Assembly: GCA_001462255.1 (NCBI GenBank)
Contig: LIUJ01000219.1
Location: forward strand, 90 to 10,253
Source: Fibrobacteria bacterium GUT77
GTDB lineage: Bacteria > Fibrobacterota > Chitinivibrionia > Chitinivibrionales > Chitinispirillaceae
Reading direction: 5' to 3'
DNA: 10,164 nucleotides
In this document: positions 1-5,370 of the stretch, in pieces
Numbering within the stretch: position 1 is the stretch's first letter
Layout: each line of letters begins with the position of its first letter
Notes under the pieces: generated by a model
What the model saw: the letters and a program-made list of their open reading frames with translations, nothing else
Databases searched by the model: none
Told to the model about the DNA's origin: nothing
Made by a program: the position numbers and the translations under genes

Positions 1-3
1 ATG

Positions 4-62
4 ACGGTCATTGCGAGGAGCGAAGCGACGAAGCACCGTGTTTATCGCGGCGAAGCCAATCC
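4..62 (+). repeat. Composite dispersed repeat (R1 plus half of R2)
   Basis: The first part (about 8-36, core TTGCGAGGAGCGAAGCGACG) recurs at 1919-1950 and, inverted, at 6289-6320; I call it R1. The second part (about 28-61, with GTGTTTATCGCGGCGAAGCC) matches, with a few changes, the right arm of the hairpin repeat R2 at 6357-6394. Here R1 runs straight into the R2 arm, so this is a joined or deleted form. It ends about 12 bases before the thiG start codon. The window opens inside or at the edge of this element. Confidence 0.8.
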
Positions 63-73
63 AGGAATTGATT

Positions 74-847
74 TTGGATAACAATGACGATTTAAAGATT
101 GCCGGCGTTACAATCCGCTCCCGTCTGATTACGGGTTCGGGCAAGTACCGCGACGACCGGCTGATAAAGGACGTGTTGGCCGCCGCCGAGTGCGACGTCA
201 TCACCGTGGCGTTGCGCCGGGTCGACATGGATCGCCCGTCCGAAAGCATCCTGTCGCACATACCGAAGGGGAAGATCCTGTTGCCCAACACGTCGGGCGC
301 CCGCACAGCCGAGGAGGCCGTGCGCATAGCCCGCTTGGCGCGGTCGGTCGGTTGCGGCGATTGGATAAAGATAGAAGTTATAAGCGATAGCGCGTATTTG
401 TTGCCGGACAATTTTGAGACGGTTAGGGCGGCGGAGATTTTGGTTAAGGAGGGGTTCGTCGTCCTCCCTTACGTGTGTCCCGACCTCTACGTAGCCCGTC
501 GTTTGGCCGACGCGGGCGCCGCCGCGGTGATGCCGCTTGGGGCGCCGATAGGCACCAACCGGGGTTTGCGGACGGCGGAGCTTATAGAGATAATGATAGC
601 GGAGTCGAAGTTGCCGGTGATAGTGGACGCCGGAATCGGCAGGCCGTCGCACGCGGCGGAGGCCATGGAGATGGGGGCGGCGGCGGTGTTGCTAAACACG
701 GCGATAGCGGCGAGCGACGATCCGGTGCGGATGGCGGAGGCCTTCAAGTACGCGGTGAGGGCGGGCCGGCAGGCGTTCTTGGCCGGTATGGCGGGAACGT
801 CGAAGACGGCGAACGCGTCGTCGCCGCTTACGGGATTTTTGGGTTGA
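74..847 (+). CDS. thiG: Thiazole synthase ThiG
   Basis: ThiG makes the thiazole phosphate half of thiamine in the cytoplasm from 1-deoxyxylulose 5-phosphate, dehydroglycine (or a glycine-derived imine) and the sulfur carried on ThiS thiocarboxylate. Family hallmarks run the full length: GSGKY near the N-terminus, LLPNTSGA, WIKIEV with the lysine expected to form the Schiff base (about residue 99), LLPDN, VLPY, MPLGAPIG, VDAGIGRPSHAAEAMEMGA and LLNTAIA. I chose TTG at 74: AGGA at 63-66 lies 7 bases upstream, the product is 257 aa as usual for ThiG, and no in-frame ATG exists near. A longer reading from 11 would put repeat DNA into the protein. ThiS and ThiH are not in the window, so the operon partners lie upstream or elsewhere. 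Third positions become G-rich toward the 3' end. The function call is firm; the exact start is less so. Confidence 0.95.
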   Translation: MDNNDDLKIAGVTIRSRLITGSGKYRDDRLIKDVLAAAECDVITVALRRVDMDRPSESILSHIPKGKILLPNTSGARTAEEAVRIARLARSVGCGDWIKIEVISDSAYLLPDNFETVRAAEILVKEGFVVLPYVCPDLYVARRLADAGAAAVMPLGAPIGTNRGLRTAELIEIMIAESKLPVIVDAGIGRPSHAAEAMEMGAAAVLLNTAIAASDDPVRMAEAFKYAVRAGRQAFLAGMAGTSKTANASSPLTGFLG

Positions 848-861
848 ACGGGTAGGGATTG

Positions 862-879
862 TATTATATTGATATAATA
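862..879. promoter_or_regulatory. Palindrome over a -10 box, likely operator
   Basis: TATTATAT and ATATAATA form a perfect 8-bp inverted repeat around TG. The right arm contains TATAAT (873-878), a consensus -10 box that would start transcription near 885, shortly before the Shine-Dalgarno AAAGGAGG at 896-903. No good -35 is seen at the normal distance. Antitoxins of toxin-antitoxin pairs commonly bind palindromes over their own promoter, so autoregulation by the 908-1210 product is a reasonable inference. A weak terminator for thiG is an alternative. Confidence 0.5.
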
Positions 880-907
880 TAAGCAATAAATAGTTAAAGG
901 AGGCATT

Positions 908-1210
908 GTGACCACAATAGTGATTGATCGCAAAATTTTGCCGGAACCGTTACTATCTCTGATAGGGGCGCCGCGTATTGTGGTATCGCAACGGCATTCA
1001 GGCGGAGAAGTCGTATTGGTGCCGGCTACGGAAGTCGATGATGTTGATATAGATCCGGACGACTATGATAATGACACCGATTATTTGAACGCCATTCCCG
1101 GTATGGCCGAATCGATAATTGAGTCGATGAACGCGCCGCGCAGCGAATTTAAACCCGTACCGAGAAAGTATTTTAATGTGTTAGCGTCCAATAGAAAAGT
1201 ATATGTGTAG
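908..1210 (+). CDS. Phd/YefM-like orphan antitoxin (putative)
   Basis: This is a 100-aa protein with a GTG start and a strong Shine-Dalgarno AAAGGAGG (896-903) 4 bases upstream. The N-terminal 35 residues could form a small beta/alpha DNA-binding fold (PRIVVSQRHSGGEVVLVPA). A very acidic stretch follows (VDDVDIDPDDYDNDTDY). The next part, YLNAIPGMAESIIESM, resembles the 'YL-(S/N)-IPGM-ESI' segment of Phd/YefM-type type II antitoxins, which wraps the toxin. In such systems the toxin gene normally follows within a few bases. Here repeat DNA begins about 20 bases after the stop and no RelE/ParE-like ORF is present, so it would be an orphan or a remnant. The palindrome at 862-879 fits autoregulation. 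The family call rests on motif resemblance only. Confidence 0.6.
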   Translation: MTTIVIDRKILPEPLLSLIGAPRIVVSQRHSGGEVVLVPATEVDDVDIDPDDYDNDTDYLNAIPGMAESIIESMNAPRSEFKPVPRKYFNVLASNRKVYV

Positions 1211-1231
1211 CGGAATGAAGTTAGCATTGTG

Positions 1232-1286
1232 TAAAGCCCCGCAGGGGCGACACTCTATTAACCGTAGGTTTTAACCTACGGTTAGT
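1232..1286 (+). repeat. GCCCC-hairpin repeat, copy A
   Basis: It starts with a hairpin GCCCC-GCA-GGGGC followed by GACACT. It continues into a perfect 11-bp inverted repeat, AACCGTAGGTT (1260-1270) and AACCTACGGTT (1273-1283). The whole unit recurs inverted as copy D at 1442-1494. The form resembles REP/BIME elements mobilised by RAYT-type transposases, but no transposase is in the window. Confidence 0.85.
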
Positions 1287-1304
1287 GACTACCGCGAAAC
1301 AAAA

Positions 1305-1330
1305 GAAGCCCCGCTAGGGGCGACACTTTT
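1305..1330 (+). repeat. GCCCC-hairpin repeat, copy B (short)
   Basis: GCCCCGCTAGGGGCGACACT at 1308-1327 is the hairpin module of copy A with one extra T in the loop and without the second inverted repeat. It has the same orientation as copy A. Confidence 0.75.
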
Positions 1331-1334
1331 GATT

Positions 1335-1376
1335 TCGCCTCGATAAACACGGTGGCTTCGCCGAGATAAACAAGTT
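1335..1376. repeat. R2-like mosaic segment
   Basis: TCGCCGAGATAAACAAGTT (1358-1376) also occurs at 6332-6350. CCTCGATAAACACGGTGGCTTCG (1338-1360) corresponds, inverted, to the repeat at 33-58. Pieces of the dispersed R2 element are therefore embedded at the centre of the GCCCC-repeat cluster. Confidence 0.65.
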
Positions 1377-1397
1377 CATGACCGGCATTTAAAGCCA

Positions 1398-1421
1398 ATG
1401 TGTCGTCCCTTGCGGGACTTT
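1398..1421 (-). repeat. GCCCC-hairpin repeat, copy C (diverged)
   Basis: On the minus strand this reads AAAGTCCCGCAAGGGACGACAC, the same hairpin module with compensating changes (GTCCC/GGGAC) that keep the stem. It is inverted relative to copies A and B. The covariation suggests that the stem itself is maintained. Confidence 0.7.
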
Positions 1422-1441
1422 GATATAGGATGGGGCGTTAC

Positions 1442-1494
1442 ATTGCCGGAGGTTAAAACCCCCGGTTAATAAAGTATCGCCCCTGCGGGGCTTA
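1442..1494 (-). repeat. GCCCC-hairpin repeat, copy D
   Basis: The minus strand reads AAGCCCCGCAGGGGCGATAC, then TTTATTAACC and a second inverted repeat (AACCGGGGGTT with AACCTCCGG). It is an inverted full-length copy of copy A. Base changes in the second stem (GTAGG to GGGGG) are largely matched on the other arm. Copies A-B and C-D form a mirror pair. Confidence 0.8.
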
Positions 1495-1616
1495 AAAATA
1501 CACGGCACCTCAAATAAAAATGTGTTAACGCAGTATATATCGTTTAGATGTGTATAAATTAAACGTTCCTTTAATTTATACACTCGGTACCCCTCTCAAT
1601 TCGCTCCAATCGCCAT
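1493..1616 (-). pseudogene. Minus-strand mini-ORF or broken small gene
   Basis: AGGAGGT (1621-1627, minus strand) lies 4 bases before ATG at 1616-1614, a near-perfect initiation site. The frame reads MAIGAN and stops at TGA (1598-1596). After the stop the same frame stays open, reading EGYRVYKLKERLIYTHLNDI and on to about 1493, where it enters repeat DNA. Either it is a short leader peptide followed by the hairpin at 1550-1583, or a small gene broken by a nonsense change and truncated by the repeat. I recognise no family. Confidence 0.3.
1550..1583. repeat. Perfect 14-bp inverted repeat, 6-base loop
   Basis: GTGTATAAATTAAA (1550-1563) and TTTAATTTATACAC (1570-1583) are perfect inverted arms around CGTTCC. 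The arms are AT-rich and have no following T tract, so a standard intrinsic terminator is unlikely. It could be a binding site, a cruciform, or a transcript hairpin just downstream of the minus-strand mini-ORF at 1596-1616. Confidence 0.6.
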
Positions 1617-1630
1617 ATTTACCTCCTAAT

Positions 1631-1652
1631 AACTGTCTAAATTAATCCAACG
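1631..1652. repeat. Short dispersed motif CTGTCTAAATTAATCC
   Basis: The 21 bases from 1631 match 6403-6423 at 19 positions. The core CTGTCTAAATTAA is found exactly inverted at 6264-6276. The latter two copies bracket the R1/R2 block at 6289-6392, so this single copy may be one end of a related element. Confidence 0.6.
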
Positions 1653-1681
1653 TTTTTTCTATACAAATCAGGCCATAAGTC

Positions 1682-1826
1682 GACAATGCGGACGCCGCGC
1701 CCACACCGCGTCCACTCCGTCCGCGTTGTCCACAAAACGGCCAAAATACATACGTCCGGGGCCTCGGGGGCTCACCCAACCGCTTACGGTCACGCGAGCG
1801 GCGCCCCCTCCTTTGGGGGCCCCGGA
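1682..1826. other. GC-rich foldable block, possible structured RNA
   Basis: This is the only strongly GC-rich patch in an otherwise AT-rich 800-bp gap. GACAATGCGGACG (1682-1694) can pair with CGTCCGCGTTGTC (1718-1730), with one G-U pair. A nested structure follows: TCCGGGGCC (1755-1763) with GGCCCCGGA (1818-1826), GGGGGC (1766-1771) with GCCCCC (1803-1808), and CCGCT (1780-1784) with AGCGG (1797-1801). I see no RNase P, SRP, tmRNA or known riboswitch signature. A 65-codon ORF here has no ribosome binding site and is probably chance. The strand is unknown. Confidence 0.35.
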
Positions 1827-1918
1827 TTATTTAACTATACCGGAACACGGGACAGGGGGGACCGCGACCGGATGGGGGAGTAGTTGGCAATTAGGTAAGT
1901 AGGTCGAGTTAAAATAAC

Positions 1919-1950
1919 GTCATTGCGAGGAGCGAAGCGACGAAGCAATC
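1919..1950 (+). repeat. Dispersed repeat R1, complete copy
   Basis: This contains the R1 core CATTGCGAGGAGCGAAGCGA followed by CGAAGCAATC. It is the same as 8-36 up to the last bases, and inverted at 6289-6320 with one change in the middle. It lies 88 bases upstream of the next gene, without other repeat modules. Confidence 0.85.
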
Positions 1951-2037
1951 TCGTTGTTTTACGGATTTTGAGGACTAATGAAATGATGTACAAACACAAA
2001 CACTTTTTTGCAGTAACCCTTTGAAAGGAGGGCGATT

Positions 2038-3042
2038 ATGAGTATCAGTAAAACGGCAGTGAGGTTGGCGGCGGCGGCTTTGACGGTTGCCGGATTGACG
2101 GTGGGGGTTTGGGCGCAGGGGGCAACGTCGGGGTCAATGTCGGCGACGTATACCGTGCAACAAATTGCGGAACTTGAAGTAACCCCAAAAAATCCGATGG
2201 AGGAGAATCTCATTTGGAAAAATTCCGGTGTCGGAAGTATTAATGCCGCTCCGTCGGCGGCAAACTTTGGCAATTTGGGAACAATCAAAGTCAGAACGAA
2301 CTCCGCGAAATGGGACGTGTTGATGACGACGGATAACGGCGGTAAAATGTTGGATAAAACAAGCGTCGGGTGTTGGAGTGTGCCGGTTGTGGATGGGTGG
2401 GGAAATCCGACTGGTGCTATGCGTGACAGTTGTGACTCAAACGGGGCAAAATACCTAACGCGCGCGGAGGGAACTTCTGTGGGAGATACAATGCCGGTAA
2501 TACTTAGCGTCGCCATTGGTATTGCGAAACAAGGCCAAGCGCTTGGCAACACAGGAGCGAGTGATCAGTTATTCCCGTTGTTGGCCGCCTTTCCCACCAC
2601 AGGAGCCGGCGCGTCTCCGGCAGGATTTGTGCCGCCGGTATTATTGGATTCTACTGCCGTTGCTAAATCTCAAGTTGGTCTTACGGGCGTGAACTTTGAG
2701 AAGGTAAGTTTCGCAAAAAAGATTGGTGCCGCAACGACAGGTTATGGATCTGGTGGTGTGATGCCAACCGGAGCGGCTTATACGCAAGGTATCTATGGTA
2801 CTACAACAGCGACCACCGCCGGTGATTGGGGTGAGATTGTCAACGGCTTCTTCCCGAAACCTGGAGTGTCCGGCATCGCCGGAAGCGGCGCGTCAGCTCC
2901 GGCTCTTGGAGCGAATGTTGACCCGCTAACGGAGTTCTTCTATGTAAATGTCGGAATAACTGAAGCCACCCAACAAAAGTTGCAAGGCAATAAGGGAACA
3001 TTTACCGAGACGTTTAATTTTGAGCTTTCGCCGAACTTCTGA
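2038..3042 (+). CDS. Exported pilin-like or surface structural protein
   Basis: This is a 334-aa protein with ATG at 2038 and a strong Shine-Dalgarno AAAGGAGGG (2024-2032). A Sec signal peptide is clear: a short basic n-region, hydrophobic residues 10-24, and cleavage after VWA (residue 26). The mature protein is rich in Gly, Ala, Ser and Thr, with only two cysteines (C112, C132), which could form a periplasmic disulfide. The C-terminus GTFTETFNFELSPNF is an alternating beta strand of the type that ends chaperone-assembled fimbrial subunits (G-x-Y-x-D/E-x-hydrophobic). The exported protein at 5371 ends similarly, and a PapD-like chaperone gene lies downstream. I infer a fibre or surface-layer subunit delivered by that chaperone. 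It has no convincing named family; an outer-surface matrix protein is possible. Confidence 0.7.
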   Translation: MSISKTAVRLAAAALTVAGLTVGVWAQGATSGSMSATYTVQQIAELEVTPKNPMEENLIWKNSGVGSINAAPSAANFGNLGTIKVRTNSAKWDVLMTTDNGGKMLDKTSVGCWSVPVVDGWGNPTGAMRDSCDSNGAKYLTRAEGTSVGDTMPVILSVAIGIAKQGQALGNTGASDQLFPLLAAFPTTGAGASPAGFVPPVLLDSTAVAKSQVGLTGVNFEKVSFAKKIGAATTGYGSGGVMPTGAAYTQGIYGTTTATTAGDWGEIVNGFFPKPGVSGIAGSGASAPALGANVDPLTEFFYVNVGITEATQQKLQGNKGTFTETFNFELSPNF

Positions 3043-3073
3043 GTTGTGTGGTTGAGATGGCAAGTAAGGGTAA

Positions 3074-3101
3074 GGGGCGGCTGTTTGTGCGGGGTCGCCC
3101 C
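3074..3101 (+). terminator. Weak hairpin after 2038 gene
   Basis: GGGGCG (3074-3079) pairs with CGCCCC (3096-3101) across a 16-base loop, followed by AAATTTC. The stem is short and the T run poor, so it may act as an attenuator between the abundant structural gene and the downstream genes rather than a full stop. A similar GGGCGG/CCGCCC hairpin follows the regulator gene at 7781. Confidence 0.3.
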
Positions 3102-3145
3102 AAATTTCAAAAATCTACGGTTTACCCCTGAAGGAAAAAATTAAC

Positions 3146-3949
3146 ATGAATGAATTAGAATATTTAAGAAAAGAACTAAATCAACGCCTCGGTTTATTTT
3201 ATGAGAATTCATACAAAATACAAAGGATGATATTGATAGTGTGGGGTGGGACATTCGCGTTATTAGGTAACAATATGGGAGACGCGTTGTTATTTTTCTT
3301 TATGATTACCATATTTTTTATTTCTATTGCAATATTATATTTGGTATACAATAATGAATCTGAGAATGTGAATCAGATTTTTAGAATAGGGGCATATATC
3401 GCAATGTTTTACGAGAGAAAACCTTGCGTTGAGATTAGTGGCAATGCATTTTGGGAGTTGGCTATTTTTAGAATGATGAATGACGAAATTAAGTCAAAAA
3501 ATAGAAAATCCTATGAAGTAAACAACGAGTATTTTGGTTTTTCGTCATTAGCATTTATTATAATGTTCATTTTAATCGCCATTTTCGGATTGAAAAATAA
3601 ATCTACTATTTTACAGGGCAATGAGATAATATTTATGGCTTTTATGTGTATTGTATATATAATCGTTTCATTATTTTGGTTTTTACCTGAAATACGAAAA
3701 AATTCAAATATAAGTCCGGAGAACCGGTTTAATGCAATAAAAAATAATATGAAAATTTTTAAACAATACGCAACAGAATTAGGATATTATACCGAAGCGG
3801 AGGCAAAAGAGAGATTCGGCGTAGAAATTTATGACATTATAAAGAATGAAGATGAAACGGATAAAATACCCAACAAGGTCTATAGAACATTAGGTATTTC
3901 TTGGGGGCAAATAGTAAAAAAATGCCTAAATTTTATATTGTATGAATAA
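3146..3949 (+). CDS. AT-rich four-helix membrane protein, unknown
   Basis: This is a 267-aa protein with ATG at 3146 and AAGGA at 3131-3135 upstream. Two predicted hydrophobic pairs are visible: residues 28-43 and 47-68, then 132-149 and 161-180. They are separated by a charged 63-residue segment and followed by an 87-residue soluble tail with lysine- and glutamate-rich helices. There is no signal peptide. The N-terminus (MNELEYLRKELNQRL) is an amphipathic helix before the first pair, an arrangement seen in many small membrane proteins of mobile or defence regions, but no named family is recognised. Base composition is far more AT-rich than either neighbour, which suggests recent acquisition. 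It lies 17 bases upstream of the chaperone gene, so the two are probably co-transcribed. Confidence 0.75.
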   Translation: MNELEYLRKELNQRLGLFYENSYKIQRMILIVWGGTFALLGNNMGDALLFFFMITIFFISIAILYLVYNNESENVNQIFRIGAYIAMFYERKPCVEISGNAFWELAIFRMMNDEIKSKNRKSYEVNNEYFGFSSLAFIIMFILIAIFGLKNKSTILQGNEIIFMAFMCIVYIIVSLFWFLPEIRKNSNISPENRFNAIKNNMKIFKQYATELGYYTEAEAKERFGVEIYDIIKNEDETDKIPNKVYRTLGISWGQIVKKCLNFILYE

Positions 3950-3966
3950 TCATAAGGAGAAAATCT

Positions 3967-4704
3967 ATGAAACAACGTATTTCGCAGTTCCCGTCGTCAA
4001 CATCATTGACGTTATCGTTCTCATTCTCACTCGCGTGCGCGTGCCTGTTGCTATCAGCGCAACTCGTGACAGCCGCTTTCACCATCGAGCCGGCCATAAT
4101 CACCTTTTTCGCCGACAAGGGTGAAAAGACGGCGTTTGTTGAGTTGGTTCACACCGGCGGCGATCCCGCCGCGGTGCAGTTCAGCGTTTTTGAGCGGCGG
4201 TTGGATATTGACGGGGCGTTTGTTAGGGAGGGGTTAGCCAAGAGTTCCGACTTTGTAGTGCATCCGGCGCAGGTCATTTTGTATCCTAAGGAGCGCGCTA
4301 ACGTTCAGATTCAGTACAAGGGTAAGGGAAAGATTACCACCGAAAAGGCTTTTGTGCTTTATTCGCAGGAGGTGCCTATTAACGTGGCTAAGGAGGAGGA
4401 AGGTTTAAACATGGAAGTAAAGATGACCACGAGTTATTACACCGTTATTTCGTTGGACGTAGGCAAACCCGGAAAGCTCGTGTTTGTATCGTCTAAAGTT
4501 ATCGGCGGCGGGAAGATAGAGGTATTGGCGGAGAACAAGGGGGCTGGTCGCGTGAAGATGGAAAATCTCAATCTTATTGTCGGCGGCAAGATGATAAACG
4601 ACGTTACCGGAAAATCCAACAGTGTAATGCCGGGCACGACCCGTCGTTTCACCTTCGAGTGGCCGCGGGCGGTGACCGCCAAGGAGGTGCGGTTTGTTTA
4701 TTGA
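3967..4704 (+). CDS. PapD-like periplasmic fimbrial chaperone (atypical)
   Basis: PapD-type chaperones bind fimbrial subunits in the periplasm and complete their incomplete Ig fold by donor-strand complementation. This 245-aa protein starts at ATG 3967 behind AAGGAGA (3954-3960). It has a long signal peptide with a hydrophobic core at residues 15-34 and likely cleavage after TAA (37). The first Ig-like domain shows FTIEPAIITF, and then the recognisable FVVHPAQVILYPKERANVQI (about 96-115), equivalent to the F-x-x-x-P-x-x-x-x-L-x-P family core. KAFVLYSQEVPI (127-138) matches the strand that carries the conserved lysine/arginine zone. The second domain covers about 155-245 and ends in the beta-rich KEVRFVY. 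The classical N-terminal arginine that anchors subunit C-termini is not evident, so this is a divergent branch. The likely clients are the exported proteins at 2038 and 5371. No usher gene is in the window. Confidence 0.85.
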   Translation: MKQRISQFPSSTSLTLSFSFSLACACLLLSAQLVTAAFTIEPAIITFFADKGEKTAFVELVHTGGDPAAVQFSVFERRLDIDGAFVREGLAKSSDFVVHPAQVILYPKERANVQIQYKGKGKITTEKAFVLYSQEVPINVAKEEEGLNMEVKMTTSYYTVISLDVGKPGKLVFVSSKVIGGGKIEVLAENKGAGRVKMENLNLIVGGKMINDVTGKSNSVMPGTTRRFTFEWPRAVTAKEVRFVY

Positions 4705-4811
4705 GTGCGGCGGTGGGCGTTTTTTGTCAACGCGGTGGGCGAGTCGAGCATAGTTCGCCCATCTGAGGTCAACGTGTTAGTTAAGCGGGGTCGGGGTGGG
4801 TCATGGTCGTG

Positions 4812-5288
4812 TTACGTCAGCAGCAGTTCTTTTTTTGCGTCGGTTAGCGAGTACCCTTTTTCGAGCAGTGCTATAACCTCTCGCGCCCCTTCCTGCCGAC
4901 CTTCCTGTCGACCTTCCTGTCGTAGGCGGTCTGAAAGGCCTAGTGATTCCATGACTTCCAAGTAAGCCTTTTCGCTTGCGTACATATCTATACCCATCCT
5001 TTCAGATATATTTTTTATAATTTTTGGCGAGAGCGCCTTAAACCGGTAGCCAAGGATTTCAGCATTGTTCTTACCGTCGGTACGCATGAAATCCGCTACC
5101 TTGTCCACCGTGACGCCGTCCGGTGCCTTTGTGTCCAACGCTTGCAGAAGCAGTTCGCTTTTCTGAACCGCGACCTGAATCGCCAGACTTTTTTCGGGTG
5201 TTACCCCTTTCTGTATAATATAATAAACTCCGTCGTCTTTTTGCAAAATATCGTAATCAAAATCTTCTTTGAAAACAAATAAATTCGG
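4812..5288 (-). pseudogene. 5'-truncated gene with EGRQ-repeat tail
   Basis: The open frame runs from 5288 to the stop at 4814-4812, with no ATG or GTG in its first part. The only possible early start is TTG at 5246-5244, without a good ribosome binding site. Coding-like sequence extends upstream of that TTG (NLFVFKEDFDYDILQKDDG), so the gene seems to have lost its start or N-terminus. The product is about 144-158 aa, soluble, and ends in RQEGRQEGRQEGAREVIALL followed by a short helical tail. Such EGRQ repeats before a helical C-terminus are typical of Rpn/PD-(D/E)XK-type nuclease-transposase proteins, but the nuclease core is not seen, so assignment is tentative. It lies antisense inside the surface-protein cluster, as expected for an insertion remnant. 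Confidence 0.55.
4888..4923 (-). repeat. 12-bp tandem repeat, three units
   Basis: CCTTCCTGYCGA is repeated three times with single-base changes, at 4888-4899, 4900-4911 and 4912-4923. On the minus strand it encodes the RQEG units of the fragment above. Since 12 is divisible by 3, unit number can change without breaking the frame. Confidence 0.85.
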
Positions 5289-5370
5289 TTATTTTTGCTT
5301 TTTCCGTGGATTTTGATTATTTTACTTAGTGTAGCGTGGAGAGTATTCACATCAGCGGAGGTATATCAAT

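Noticed and set aside
11..73. Longer thiG reading starting at TTG 11
   Set aside because: The extra 21 codons are translated repeat DNA, and the start lies inside the repeat. TTG 74 gives the normal family length.
1232..1494. CRISPR array
   Set aside because: The copies differ in orientation, length and spacing, are internally palindromic, and there are no cas genes.
1389..1500. Extension of the minus-strand ORF through repeat copies C and D
   Set aside because: This part is translated hairpin repeat (KPRRGDTL and following) and is not a credible protein.
1686..1883. 65-codon + strand ORF in the GC-rich block
   Set aside because: There is no ribosome binding site, the composition is low in information (Pro, Arg, Gly, His), and it is better explained by foldable GC-rich DNA.
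4705..4965. + strand ORF directly after the chaperone gene
   Set aside because: It overlaps the better antisense fragment, has Ser/Arg-rich nonsense composition, and has no independent ribosome binding site.
5284..5299. Sigma-54 promoter upstream of the 5371 gene
   Set aside because: The GG and GC doublets are 10 rather than 12 bases apart and the flanking bases do not fit.
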